A stretch of DNA of 64,000 bases, taken from Candidatus Tectimicrobiota bacterium. Lineage in GTDB: Bacteria; JACPUC01. The position numbers were made by a program, and so were the translations under genes. The notes beneath the pieces are model-generated. The model worked only from the letters and a program-made list of their open reading frames with translations. It was not told the DNA's origin and did not search any database. Location of the stretch: NCBI GenBank assembly GCA_016192455.1, contig JACPUC010000026.1, forward strand, positions 1 through 64,000. Reading direction: 5' to 3'. Below are positions 8,824 through 17,929 of the stretch, piece by piece (positions within the stretch are counted from its first letter, which is position 1; each line of letters opens with the position of its first letter).

Positions 8824-11058
8824 TCACTCGCCGCCAAGCGTGGTCGCGTACCAGGCGCCCCGCTCCGTGAGCGCATAACCCCGCGGCGCGCGGCGCAGCA
8901 GCCCCTGCCTGGCCTCCATCTCATGCAGGAGCCGTCCCAGGTTCACTTCGCTACGCTCCTCCGCCAGGAGCGCCTGCAGGGCCGCCTCGTCGCAGCCCGC
9001 TCCGCCAGCCTCCGCTTGCTCCCCAGCCGCTTCCGCGAGCCGCGCCAGGTGCGCAAGAATCCGCCTCTCCGCCCGCGCATAAGGGTGGGAGGCATCCTTG
9101 AGCCTGCGCAGGAGGAGGCGCAGCGCCTCCTCTCCGGCGGCGTCGAGCAGCCGCGCCAGCTCCGCCGCGCCGCGTACGTTCACGCCGGTCTTCTCCTCGG
9201 TGCCGGAGTTGCGCGCGAAGACGCCGACCAGCAGGCGCTCCGCTGCATCATGGACGCCGAGGTAGAGCATGTCCGGCTCTTCGGGGAACTCGAGGCGGCG
9301 CACCGTGCACGGCTCTTGCGGCCGCTCGAGGCGCAGCCCTTCCGCGAGCTGCCGGCGCAGCAGCTCCTCGACCGCCACCCACGCCGGCGAGCCGCGCTGG
9401 AACTCGGCCTTGCGCGTGTAGTAGGCGTAGAACGTGCGCTTGTGACCCGGCGCGAAGGGGTGCGCCAGGAGCGCCGGACGCCGGCGCGGCTCGCAGTCGC
9501 GCAGCAGCCGCTGAGTGGCGGCGAAGGTGTTGATGGCGCTCTTCAAGCCGTTGCCGAGGAAGACCGGCAGCTCGCGGCCGTCCAGGCAGCGCGCGACTCC
9601 GGCGGTGATGCAGTGCCCTGTCTCCTCGCTGCCGATCGCGAAGGGAATCGCCCCCGGCTGCAGAAGCGCCGCCGGCGCCGCTTTAGCCGCGATTTGCGTC
9701 AGAAGCCGACTGAGGCGGGCGCCATCCACGTCCGGGTCTGTAGTGAGGGCGTCGGCGAGCCGGCAAAGCTCCACCAGCTCCCAAACAGGCTGGTCGGGTT
9801 TCGCGGCCTCGGCCATAGCCCGCAGGTAGGCACGCCAGGCGCGCAGGAGGAGCCACTTGTCCCCCACCCCCGTGAGCGCCGTCGAGAAGCCGAGCGCGGC
9901 GGCATGGTGCGCCGCGTTCAGATCGCTCTCCACGGTGTTGACGAAGAGGGCGCCGCGCCACGCTTCGCCATGGCGGCGCAGGTAGGCCGCCTGGTGGCAG
10001 GCGATCTCATCGCCGGAGAGCACCAGGAGGCGATCTTGAACGGCGTCATACTCGACGGCGTAGAAGCGGTCGCCGTCGGCATCGAAGACCGCCGCCGCCA
10101 CGCGCACCTCCCCGGCCTGCACCGCGGCACGTCGTTGCCGCCCCTCCGCGAAGAGACGCCGCAGGGCCTCGTGCTTGGCGAACGGCCCCTCCGCCTCGTG
10201 CACCATCGCCGCGGTGATGATCGCTGTACCTTCCAGGTCGGCGACGCCGCTGTTCAGGTTCACCTCGCCGCACAGACTGGTGTTGACGGGGATGACCTGC
10301 GCGCCCAGCTCCGCCAGGATCGGCGCCGCCAACTCGGAGAGGGCGCCGTTGGCGGTATCGACGACGAGGACCAGGTTGCGGAGCTCGTCGGGCACGGCAG
10401 GAGCATCACCGTCAAGCCAGGAGTTGCGGGGATCGAGGCAGAACCGGCGGAAGACCTCGACCGCCTCGGCATGCTCATCGAGGTAGTCGCCAATGCAGGT
10501 GAGCGCCGCCACCGCATCGTTGGAAGCGCCGCAGACGGCCTTAGTCAGGCGGCGATCATCGGCGGGGAAGAGCTTCAGTCCCTGCGCCGCAAGGAAGAGC
10601 TTGATGCCGTTCTGGTCCGGGCCGTTGTGCGAGGCGGTGATGACGATGGCGCCGGCGGCGTTGCGCGCCACCATGTAGAGCGCCACCGCCGGCGTCGGCA
10701 GAATGCCCACATCCACGACTGCGGCTCCCGCCTTGCGCACGCCCGCAAGCACCGCCTCGACGAAGCGCCGCGACGGGTCGCGGGGATCGTAACCCACCAC
10801 GATCGCGTCGCCGCGCCGCGCCGCGCCCGACTCGATGAGGGAGGCGACGTGGCAATAGCAGTAAAACTCCATGAACTGTTCGGTGATGAGGTCGCGCTCG
10901 AGGTAGGCCCGCAGCGGTGTCAGGCCGCCGACGCGCGGATCGCCGCCGAGCGCCGTTTGCCGGCGAATGCCGTCGGTTCCCTGCAGCCGGTCGACGGGGA
11001 GCCGAGGCTCGGCCCCCGCCTGCTGCGCGCTCGCTGTGTCGGTCCTGCGCTGCATCAT
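8824..11058 (-). CDS. Phosphohexomutase family protein with a C-terminal extension
   Basis: About 744 residues, much longer than the usual 450-550 of phosphoglucomutase/phosphomannomutase. All four functional loops are present in order: the phosphoserine loop ITASHNGPDQNGIKLF (about residue 139), the metal loop DADGDRFYAVEYD (about 326), the sugar loop GSEETGH (about 479) and the phosphate loop NSGTEEKTGVNVRG (about 620). The extra length is spread through the core plus a roughly 100-residue C-terminus that looks like a winged helix (LLHEMEARQGLLRRAPRGYALTERG). The start is uncertain; ATGs at 11058 or 11106 are both possible, and I chose 11058 for its GAGGG. Substrate is unknown. Confidence 0.88.
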   Translation of the reverse strand: MMQRRTDTASAQQAGAEPRLPVDRLQGTDGIRRQTALGGDPRVGGLTPLRAYLERDLITEQFMEFYCYCHVASLIESGAARRGDAIVVGYDPRDPSRRFVEAVLAGVRKAGAAVVDVGILPTPAVALYMVARNAAGAIVITASHNGPDQNGIKLFLAAQGLKLFPADDRRLTKAVCGASNDAVAALTCIGDYLDEHAEAVEVFRRFCLDPRNSWLDGDAPAVPDELRNLVLVVDTANGALSELAAPILAELGAQVIPVNTSLCGEVNLNSGVADLEGTAIITAAMVHEAEGPFAKHEALRRLFAEGRQRRAAVQAGEVRVAAAVFDADGDRFYAVEYDAVQDRLLVLSGDEIACHQAAYLRRHGEAWRGALFVNTVESDLNAAHHAAALGFSTALTGVGDKWLLLRAWRAYLRAMAEAAKPDQPVWELVELCRLADALTTDPDVDGARLSRLLTQIAAKAAPAALLQPGAIPFAIGSEETGHCITAGVARCLDGRELPVFLGNGLKSAINTFAATQRLLRDCEPRRRPALLAHPFAPGHKRTFYAYYTRKAEFQRGSPAWVAVEELLRRQLAEGLRLERPQEPCTVRRLEFPEEPDMLYLGVHDAAERLLVGVFARNSGTEEKTGVNVRGAAELARLLDAAGEEALRLLLRRLKDASHPYARAERRILAHLARLAEAAGEQAEAGGAGCDEAALQALLAEERSEVNLGRLLHEMEARQGLLRRAPRGYALTERGAWYATTLGGE

Positions 11059-11276
11059 CCCGCGCGCCCTCGGAAGCTTGACGGAGCAAGGGTGAGCTTC
11101 TATCATAGCCCCGCGTAAAGGGGTTCGCAAAACCGCCCAGCGCGTTTGCGTGCAGTTGCGTCTCTGTCAAGAAACCTGGCGCCCGGCGTGCGCCGGAGCG
11201 TGCTGGATGGGAATGGCGGGGTGACGCGGGGTCGCCGGCTTCGCGCTCGTTCCCGGCCAGCGAAAGGGGATCGCGT

Positions 11277-11942
11277 ATGGTGATGAATGGGAACGAATTC
11301 TACGAGTACCTCGACAAACATACCTTCGAGCTGCGCATGGCGTGCATTGAGCACCCCCTCGTCGAAGGCATCTGCAAGGGCACGCTGCCGGTCGAGAAGG
11401 TGTGGGACTTCACGGAGTACAACTACTATCAAGTCATCGAGACCTGCGACCGCATCCTGAACCGCGCCCGCAACGCCCCGACGCAGGAGATCCGCAACCT
11501 CTTCATCGAGCACTGCACCGAGGAGCTGGGGCATCCCGAGCTGGCCTTGCAGTGCATCGCCGAGCTGGGGGGCGACGCGCGGGCCGTCCTCAGCCGCCCT
11601 CCCACCTTCGAGCTGGAAGGCATGACGAACTGGCTCTGGAGGTTGTCGCAGGAGCGTCCCTACATCATCAACGCGGCGAACTCGATGTTCTGCCTCGAGG
11701 GCATCCTGGAGGCGCACTGCATCAAGATGGTGCAGGCGCTGTCGAAACACTACGGCGCCACTGCGAAGGCGATTCAGTACTGGGAGGTTCATATCGAAGC
11801 GGATGAGAAGCATACGCAGAATGCCAAGCGCCTCCTGAGCACCTATGCCACGACCGAGGCAATCCAGGAGGAGTGCCTGCGCACCGCGGTGCGGACATGC
11901 CAGTACACGAAGCTCGCCATGGACAGCTACGAGCACCGCTAG
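11277..11942 (+). CDS. Haem-oxygenase-fold protein (TenA/PqqC/diiron-oxidase superfamily)
   Basis: The 221-residue, all-helical protein resembles the TENA/PqqC/haem-oxygenase-like superfamily. Potential metal ligands occur as E/H pairs in EHCTEELGHPELALQ (about residue 80) and HIEADEKHTQNAK (about 172), with another acidic/His helix near MACIEHPLVEGI. That pattern is like the haem-oxygenase-like diiron oxidases, in which three helices supply Glu/Asp/His ligands. It is not a clear thiaminase TenA. The ATG at 11277 follows AAAGGGG. A strong terminator lies 53 bases after the stop, so it is probably monocistronic. It is divergent from the phosphohexomutase gene. Confidence 0.7.
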   Translation: MVMNGNEFYEYLDKHTFELRMACIEHPLVEGICKGTLPVEKVWDFTEYNYYQVIETCDRILNRARNAPTQEIRNLFIEHCTEELGHPELALQCIAELGGDARAVLSRPPTFELEGMTNWLWRLSQERPYIINAANSMFCLEGILEAHCIKMVQALSKHYGATAKAIQYWEVHIEADEKHTQNAKRLLSTYATTEAIQEECLRTAVRTCQYTKLAMDSYEHR

Positions 11943-11995
11943 GGAGCGCCGCGCCGGCGCGGGGCGAGCACCTGCCGCGTTGAGGGAGCGCCGGA

Positions 11996-12028
11996 AGCGC
12001 GGGCCATGCTGGTCCGCGCTTTCTTTCT
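11996..12028 (+). terminator. Rho-independent terminator
   Basis: AGCGCGGGCC and GGTCCGCGCT form a 10-bp stem with one G-T wobble around the loop ATGCT, followed directly by TTCTTTCT. It ends the haem-oxygenase-fold gene transcript. Confidence 0.85.
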
Positions 12029-12076
12029 GACTCGGCATGCCGCGCCAGGTCGGTCGGTAACGATTACGAGGTGACC

Positions 12077-12253
12077 ATGAGCCGCCTACTCTACGGATTG
12101 GCCCTGCTGAGCGTTGGGCTGCTGCTGCTCACCCTGTTCATGGGGCTGCAGGTCTCGGAAGGCACGCTGTCGGGCGAGACCCACATGGTTGTCGCCATCC
12201 TCGCCGCCGCCCTGTCGATCGTCACCCACTTCCTGTCGCTGCGGTACTACTGA
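12077..12253 (+). CDS. Small two-helix membrane protein
   Basis: 58 residues made almost entirely of two hydrophobic segments (about 3-24 and 36-54) separated by a short polar turn (SEGTLSGETH). I recognise no family. The ORF track begins at a GTG two codons earlier; that GTG is part of the GAGGTG ribosome-binding site, so the ATG at 12077 is the likely start. It is the first gene of a plus-strand run with the nitroreductase and the dehydrogenase, although a 100-base gap follows. Confidence 0.7.
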   Translation: MSRLLYGLALLSVGLLLLTLFMGLQVSEGTLSGETHMVVAILAAALSIVTHFLSLRYY

Positions 12254-12353
12254 CGCGGCGCGGGGAGCGGAACGGCGCCGCGGTGGTGGGCCGCGGCGTG
12301 GCGCCACGCCGGCAGGGTCGCCGCGGCCTTGCCCGTTTGGAAGGAGCACTACG

Positions 12354-12902
12354 ATGAGCGTCCTGGAGTGTATCCGCACGCGACGGGCGATTCGTGACTT
12401 CGAGGAGCGCCAGGTCCCGGAGGAGGTGCTGCGGGCGATCCTGGAGGCGGGCCGCCTGGCTCCCAGCGCCCGCAACACCCAACCCTGGGAGTTCATCGTC
12501 ATCCGCGCGCCGGAACGCCTAACGCAGCTCAGCCGGCTCACGAGCACGGGGCCGCACCTGACCAAGGCGCCGCTGGCCGTTGCCGTGGCGATGCTGAAAG
12601 CGCGGTACCCCGAGGTGGACGCCGCGCGCGCCATCCAGAACATGATCCTGGTGGCCTGGGAGCACGGCGTCGGCTCGTGCTGGATCGGCAACTGGGACGC
12701 TGAGAAAGCGAAGGCGCTCCTCGGCCTGCCGGCAGACAGCCTCCTCATCGCCGTGGTCCCCTTCGGCTACCCGCGCGAAGGCACCAGAGTGGCGCGGAAG
12801 AAACAGCGGCGGCCGCTCCACACCCTCGTGCACCGCGAGGCGTACGGGACTCCTTACTACAAAGAGGGAGCCGGCGCGGGCACGCCGCGAGGTGGGTCAT
12901 GA
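12354..12902 (+). CDS. Nitroreductase-family flavoprotein
   Basis: The 182-residue product has the FMN-binding start of the family (CIRTRRAIRDFEERQVPEE, then AGRLAPSARNTQPWEFIVI), the middle GVGSCWIGNW segment and the C-terminal VPFGYP motif. These cytoplasmic homodimers use NAD(P)H and FMN to reduce nitro-aromatics, quinones or other electron-poor substrates; the physiological substrate here is unknown. It is on the short side for the family. The ATG at 12354 follows AAGGAG at seven bases; the longer track ORF starts inside the upstream membrane-protein gene. The stop overlaps the next gene (ATGA). Confidence 0.92.
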   Translation: MSVLECIRTRRAIRDFEERQVPEEVLRAILEAGRLAPSARNTQPWEFIVIRAPERLTQLSRLTSTGPHLTKAPLAVAVAMLKARYPEVDAARAIQNMILVAWEHGVGSCWIGNWDAEKAKALLGLPADSLLIAVVPFGYPREGTRVARKKQRRPLHTLVHREAYGTPYYKEGAGAGTPRGGS

Positions 12903-13816
12903 GCGCGAAGGAACGGATCGGCTTCATCGGCACTGGCATCATGGGCGAGCCGATGGCGCGCAACCTCCTGAAGGCGGGCTACGACCTCTGCGTCTTCAAC
13001 CGCAGCCGCGAGAAGCTCCAAGGACTGCTGGCGGCGGGGGCGCGCGAAGGCCGCAGCCCGACGGACGTCGCCAGGCAGAGCGACGTCGTCATCACCATCG
13101 TCACTGACACCCCGGACGTCGACCAAGTCCTCTTCGGGACGCAGGGGGATGACGACGGCGTGGCGAGCGGCGCCGCCGCCGGCACGGTGGTCATCGACAT
13201 GAGCACGATCGCCCCGGAGGCCACGCGGCGGTTCGCGGCGCGCCTGCGACAGCGCGGCATCGATATGCTCGACGCACCGGTGAGCGGCGGCGACGTGGGC
13301 GCCCGCCAGGGCACCCTGACGATCATGGTCGGCGGCGAGGCCGAGGTGGTGCAGCGCTGCCTGCCGATCCTGCGGGTCTTGGGATCGCGCATCACGCACG
13401 TGGGGCCATCGGGGGCCGGCCAGACAGTGAAACTCTGCAACCAGATTCTCTGCGCCGTCAACTTGGTGGCGGTGTGCGAAGCCCTCGCCGTGGCGAAACA
13501 GGCCGGCCTCGATCTTGCCACCTTCCTGCACGTGGTGACCGGCGGCGCGGCGAATTCCTGGTCCTTGGAGCATCTCGGGCCGAAGATCGCCGCCGGCGAC
13601 CTGCAGCCGGGCTTCATGGTGCGCTTGATGCAGAAGGACCTCGCCATTGCCCTGCAGGCGGCGAAGGAGCTGCGCGTGCCCCTGCCGGGCACCGCCCTCG
13701 CCCAGCAGCTCCTGCGCGGCGTCGAGGCGCTCGAGGGTCAGAAGCTTGGCACCCAGGCCATGATCCTGACCTTCGAGAAGCTCGGCAACTTCCAGATGCA
13801 GGAGCCTCCACGCTGA
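12899..13816 (+). CDS. NAD(P)-dependent beta-hydroxyacid dehydrogenase
   Basis: 305 residues, typical for 3-hydroxyisobutyrate / tartronate-semialdehyde / GLYR-type dehydrogenases. The Rossmann motif is GFIGTGIMGEPMARNLLKAG, the substrate-binding region is DAPVSGGDVGARQGTLTIMVGG, and the catalytic lysine lies in GAGQTVKLCNQ. Enzymes of this family oxidise short beta-hydroxy acids or reduce the matching semialdehydes; specificity is not readable. It is coupled to the nitroreductase by a four-base overlap, suggesting both act on related intermediates, though that is inference. Confidence 0.92.
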   Translation: MSAKERIGFIGTGIMGEPMARNLLKAGYDLCVFNRSREKLQGLLAAGAREGRSPTDVARQSDVVITIVTDTPDVDQVLFGTQGDDDGVASGAAAGTVVIDMSTIAPEATRRFAARLRQRGIDMLDAPVSGGDVGARQGTLTIMVGGEAEVVQRCLPILRVLGSRITHVGPSGAGQTVKLCNQILCAVNLVAVCEALAVAKQAGLDLATFLHVVTGGAANSWSLEHLGPKIAAGDLQPGFMVRLMQKDLAIALQAAKELRVPLPGTALAQQLLRGVEALEGQKLGTQAMILTFEKLGNFQMQEPPR

Positions 13817-14052
13817 TGTGCTCCCTGCCGTGAGCGCGTGCGGTCAATCACCCCGCGCCCGCACGACGCCGCGCCCGCACCCCCCCAACGCCTCTCCCGC
13901 CGCCGCAGTTGATGCTGCCGGAGCCTGGCCCACGGCGGCTACCCCGCGCCGGGCCTGACGGCTCCGCGTGGCTTGGGCATGGTTCTTGCTTTCGATGAGC
14001 GGAGAAGCTCAAGCGGTGCCCGTCAAGGAGCACGAGCAGGAGGCACGACGCG

Positions 14053-14613
14053 ATGGCCGAGAACGCCGCACCCAACTGGGAGTGGTTTGACGACTGGGTC
14101 AAGAACCTGGAATTCGAGGCAGGCGGTGCGTCCCCCCCGGGTCCCGCCGCAATGCCCTCCACGGAAGGGCGCCCGGCGGAGGGAGCGGCGACGCCGCCAG
14201 AACGCCGACAGCCCCTCACCTTGGAATGGTTGCTGGGCGATGCGACTGGCTGGGGGGAGTCTGCCGCCAGGTCGCACCCGCTCGAGGTGAGAGTCTGCAT
14301 GGATGCCGCCGGGCCCTGCTTTCTGTCCTACGTCCCGCGCCTCCTGCGGTTGAGGACCACCCAAGCCGGCGCCAGGTTCCAGGAGGCGGATTTCCTGCAC
14401 GCCGAGTATCTTCCAGCCTTTACGCCGCTGGGCCCCGGCAACCCCGCCGCGGACAACGGCGAGCTTGGCGCCCTTTCCGCCCCGCCACGGCGTGCCTCCG
14501 CCGCGCAGTCCCGCGCCCTGGCCCGCATCCGCGGCTTCGTGCGCCGTATGCTGCGCCTCGATCCGCAGGCGCAGCGGCCCGATGCTGCGTCACCGAGTGA
14601 TCCCTACGCCTGA
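14053..14613 (+). CDS. Hypothetical protein
   Basis: I do not recognise this 186-residue protein. It starts with an acidic, Trp-rich segment (NWEWFDDWVKNLEF), has Pro/Ala/Glu-rich probably disordered stretches, a middle block with TLEWLLGDATGW, and an Arg-rich helical C-terminus (ARIRGFVRRMLRLD). There is no signal peptide or membrane segment. A strong ribosome-binding site (AGGAGGC) precedes the ATG, supporting a real gene. It lies between an ordinary metabolic pair and the AT-richer DUF4062 island. Confidence 0.7.
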   Translation: MAENAAPNWEWFDDWVKNLEFEAGGASPPGPAAMPSTEGRPAEGAATPPERRQPLTLEWLLGDATGWGESAARSHPLEVRVCMDAAGPCFLSYVPRLLRLRTTQAGARFQEADFLHAEYLPAFTPLGPGNPAADNGELGALSAPPRRASAAQSRALARIRGFVRRMLRLDPQAQRPDAASPSDPYA

Positions 14614-14885
14614 GAAGCGGCCAATCCGCCGCCCACTGGCAAGAGCGCGGCGGCCTGATCCCGCCCATGCCAAAGCGTATCTTATCCCTGGGTTGTTTCA
14701 CGCTGGTAATGTTCCAGCCTGCCGGTAGAAGAAACAAAGCCTGAGGAGGAGCATACCCCAACAGGAATAACGTTGTTGTACAGTAACGGGCAGTACAGAG
14801 TGGAGCCAGTATATTGCTGCTGCACAATGACAGGAAACTCAATCACGCGTGCCCGCGCTTCCCGATGGCTAGCGGAGCGACTTAA

Positions 14886-15746
14886 TCAGGCAGTTTCTTC
14901 CCTTGCCAACTTATCCGCCATTTCATAGCCATAATTTGTTACCTGATAGACCCGACCATGCATATTTTTGTCCCTGAGAAGATTCTCTTTACAAAGCTCA
15001 TCGAGGGCATCATCCCATCGCGCCTCAGATCGCGGATCCTGGGGTGAGACAATGTTCCTACCATTGGTTTTGATTATGAGTCCCCCCATCGTCTTAGACC
15101 TGATTACTATTCCGTCTACATCCTTCGCCGCCTCGATTAGAAGCCACTTGGCTGCGTCCGACAACAACGGTAGTGCAGGGGGTGAGACCACGATTGTTCC
15201 GCCGGCAGAGTTGTTTCCAAGATGTTCTGGAGCACCAGCGAAATCGCGAATCACTGTCTGAGCGAGCTGCCGATCGAACTTCTTCCGGAATTCCTCAGCC
15301 GTGTCATATTTGTCGATTAATCCGTTCGACTCACACCACTCCTTGAATTCCTGGAGGGCACTGTACTGTTGGTAATCAACTTGATCTGGAGTGACTCGCG
15401 CTGAAGAGAAGTAGATCATTGTTGGCTTTTTCAAGTTGAGGTGCCTTTTTATCTCTTCAACGGTTCCACTTGGAGACGAACCTGTGGGGCTCCCAAGGCG
15501 GGTCCAAAAGGCAGCCACGAGTAAATCGCAATCGGCAAGAACTTGCTTGTTGATTACATCCTGTGCCTGGCCTTCCATGGAAGGAGCAGAGTGGGTCTCC
15601 CACCCAACAGGCATCAGGACTATCTTCTTGTCCTCCGAGTTGATTGAGTTCCAATGGTGAATGACATCTCTGATAATCCGCCGCTCTTCACTTACGTCAC
15701 TCGGCGAGGCTATCATCACTTTGTAAACCTTAGCGTTGTAAGACAC
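14886..15746 (-). CDS. DUF4062-domain protein, possible defence or signalling gene
   Basis: 286 residues. The N-terminal 120 residues match the DUF4062 pattern (KVYKVMIASPSDVSEERRII, then a second strand with VLMPVGWETH and ADCDLLVAAFWTRLGSPTG). This Rossmann-like domain often occurs at the start of STAND NTPases and other conflict-related proteins. The C-terminal 90 residues look like a winged-helix module (DALDELCKENLL...VYQVTNYGYEMADKL). No NTPase domain is present. The start is taken as GTG 15746 because GGGAGGAGG sits seven bases upstream; the track's ATG at 15767 lies just upstream of that site. Base composition is clearly more AT-rich than its neighbours, a sign of transfer. Confidence 0.75.
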   Translation of the reverse strand: MSYNAKVYKVMIASPSDVSEERRIIRDVIHHWNSINSEDKKIVLMPVGWETHSAPSMEGQAQDVINKQVLADCDLLVAAFWTRLGSPTGSSPSGTVEEIKRHLNLKKPTMIYFSSARVTPDQVDYQQYSALQEFKEWCESNGLIDKYDTAEEFRKKFDRQLAQTVIRDFAGAPEHLGNNSAGGTIVVSPPALPLLSDAAKWLLIEAAKDVDGIVIRSKTMGGLIIKTNGRNIVSPQDPRSEARWDDALDELCKENLLRDKNMHGRVYQVTNYGYEMADKLAREETA

Positions 15747-15823
15747 TCGAAATCCTCCTCCCTGCATGATGCTAACTATGGGTTCTCTTGTTTCGTAATA
15801 GACCCTGAATCATCTTCTCATCC

Positions 15824-15852
15824 AGCATAAGATTCCATGATTTTACCAGCAA
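15824..15852 (-). promoter_or_regulatory. Possible promoter of the DUF4062 gene
   Basis: On the minus strand TTGCTG (15847-15852), a 17-base spacer and TATGCT (15824-15829) lie about 80 bases upstream of the GTG start. Each hexamer matches the sigma-70 consensus at four or five positions. Confidence 0.45.
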
Positions 15853-16414
15853 AGAAACTTGGTCGGTTGATTTGAGAAAATAGACTCACAGCCAACCGTC
15901 GCAACAGCGAACTCCTCTCCCTCCATCTCGCATCCTCACGGGCTTACCCAAAAACTCCTCACTTGCACTATTGCCACTTCCATTCTCGGATTTCAAGTAT
16001 TTTTTTGCTTATGTGCAAAACAGCATCGTACCTGTCACACTGCTCAGCCACGGAAACTTTACTGCCACAACCAGTGCTAGCTTTGCTCTTAACGCCTTCG
16101 CCTCCTCCCCTTCTGACTTCCCGCCAGCCGCCCCCCCTTCGCAGGACGGCGCGGCGCCGCCGCAATTGCAAGCCGAGTCGTCTTCTGGCACACTAGCCGC
16201 GGCCTCCCATGGCTGGCCCCGGCAGAGCGTCCTGCCGCGGGGTTGACGGCGCGGCGGCATGCCACCCGACTCGACGCCGCCCAGCCGCCGGAGTCCCTGG
16301 GAGACCGAGGCCGCGCTCGTGGCAGGACGCTCTCCGGCGGCCGCGGAAGAGGGTGGCGCGGGGTGCGGCAGGCGTGGTCTGCAACGGCACACCCGGGCCG
16401 GCCCGCGCGGCGCA
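15853..16414. other. Intergenic, transition out of the AT-richer island
   Basis: About 560 bases. The first half stays AT-rich like the DUF4062 gene; GC content rises abruptly after about 16080. ORFs here (15963..16246 and minus-strand shadows) lack ribosome-binding sites and recognisable motifs. I see no integrase, tRNA or terminal repeats that would mark an element boundary. Confidence 0.45.
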
Positions 16415-17929
16415 ATGGAAGCATCCCCGTTGACCGGCTCTCCCGACATCCACAGCCGCTCCGCCGCCTTCCCCGCCGACCTGCCGGGCGACCTCGAAGG
16501 CGAAGCGCCTCCCGCAACCTCGCCGGTGGCAGCCGCTCCGCACCGCCTCTTCTGGTTGCTGGCGATGGTCGGCAGCGGCGCCATCCTGCTGCCGCTCAAC
16601 ACCTCCATGCTCGGTCTGGCGCTGCCGCGCATCATGGACGACTTCGGCGTCAGCGTCTCCGCCGCCACCTGGTTGATGATCAGCTACATGATCACCGTCT
16701 CGGCCACGCAGCCGCTGGCGGGGCGCCTGGGCGATAAGTTCGGGCATCAGCGTATCTTCAATGTAGGGATGATCTGCTTCGCGGCGGCATCGGTGGTCTG
16801 CGCGCGTGCCCCAAGCTTTTCGACGCTCATCCTGGGGCGGGTGCTGCAAGGCATCTGCGCCGCGGCGCTGTTGCCGAACGGCTTCACGCTGGTGCGCTAC
16901 CACACCGCGGCGAACCAGCGCGGCAGGGCGATCGGCTTCATCGGCGGCATCTCGGGCACCTCGGCCGCCTTCGCGCCGGCCGTGGGCGGGCTGCTCGTGG
17001 CGTTCTTCAGTTGGCAGGCGATCTTCTGGATCAATGTGCCGATCGTCCTCCTGGGCTTGGTCATCGCCACCCTCATCGTCGGCAAGGTCTCAACCCCGCG
17101 CGACCCGCATCCCCGTTTCGATCACCTGGGGAGTCTCCTCCTGGCGGCCTTCGCCGTCAGCCTCACCCTCGCCATCAGCTTGCAGGGACGGTCAGGCCTG
17201 CCGCCGCTGCTTGGCCTCTGGCTGGGGCTGGGGTCGGCGGTCAGCCTGGGGCTCTTCCTCTGGCATGAGCAGCGCGCGGTGGCTCCCTTCCTGCACCTGT
17301 CGCTCTTCCGCATCCGCACCTACGTGGCGGCGACCTTCTGCTCCTGCTTCCTCAACCTCACCACCTTCGGCATCATCTTCATGAACCCCCTCATTCTTCA
17401 GCAAGTCCTAGGGTATACTCCGGGAGAAGCCGGGACGCTGCTGCTGGCGTTCTCCGGCGTCATCGCCATTGCGGCGCCGCTGGGCGGCACCCTCAGCGAT
17501 CGCTTCGGCCGGCGCCTGCTGCCGACCATCGGGCTGGTTCTCTTCATGTTCGGCAATCTCCTCTACTTCGCGGTTGACGCCGCCAGCGGCATGGCGCTCT
17601 TCCTCCTCTGCTTCGTCATTACCGGCGCCGGCTTTGGCCTGGCGTTCGCCGTGCTCCAGACCGCGGCGCTGGAAGCCTCGCCGCCGGAGCACTCCGGCGT
17701 GGCCACCGGGGTCTACCTGATGGCCCGCTACGTCGGTGGCGCGGTGGGCGTCAGCATCGTCAGCGGTGCCACGATCCAGGCCACCGGCAGCGCCTTGATG
17801 CCCTCCTTTCACCGCGCCATCGCCTTGCTCATCATCTTCACCATCCCGGCGTTGGCGCTGGCGCTGGTCATCCGGCCCCGCTTCGACCTGACGCGGCTGC
17901 CGGCTGGGTCTCCCGCCCAGGCTCGCTAG
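16415..17929 (+). CDS. MFS drug:H+ antiporter, DHA2 (14-TM) type
   Basis: About 504 residues with 14 predicted membrane segments, the size of EmrB/QacA-type multidrug exporters. Visible features are the first helix region GAILLPLNTSMLGLALPRIM, the cytoplasmic loop motif AGRLGDKFGHQRIFN (motif A), GRVLQGICAAALLPNG and the GGTLSDRFGRRLLP repeat of motif A in the second half. The start is uncertain: the track ORF begins at 16259, but the N-terminal 50 residues look like noise, so the ATG at 16415 is used. It is closely similar to the next gene and is probably its tandem paralogue. Substrate cannot be inferred. Confidence 0.88.
   Translation: MEASPLTGSPDIHSRSAAFPADLPGDLEGEAPPATSPVAAAPHRLFWLLAMVGSGAILLPLNTSMLGLALPRIMDDFGVSVSAATWLMISYMITVSATQPLAGRLGDKFGHQRIFNVGMICFAAASVVCARAPSFSTLILGRVLQGICAAALLPNGFTLVRYHTAANQRGRAIGFIGGISGTSAAFAPAVGGLLVAFFSWQAIFWINVPIVLLGLVIATLIVGKVSTPRDPHPRFDHLGSLLLAAFAVSLTLAISLQGRSGLPPLLGLWLGLGSAVSLGLFLWHEQRAVAPFLHLSLFRIRTYVAATFCSCFLNLTTFGIIFMNPLILQQVLGYTPGEAGTLLLAFSGVIAIAAPLGGTLSDRFGRRLLPTIGLVLFMFGNLLYFAVDAASGMALFLLCFVITGAGFGLAFAVLQTAALEASPPEHSGVATGVYLMARYVGGAVGVSIVSGATIQATGSALMPSFHRAIALLIIFTIPALALALVIRPRFDLTRLPAGSPAQAR

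Noticed and set aside
8689-11118. 809-residue plus-strand ORF
   Set aside because: It is the antisense shadow of the phosphohexomutase gene; its sequence is Arg/Leu/Gly noise, while the minus frame has four intact mutase loops.
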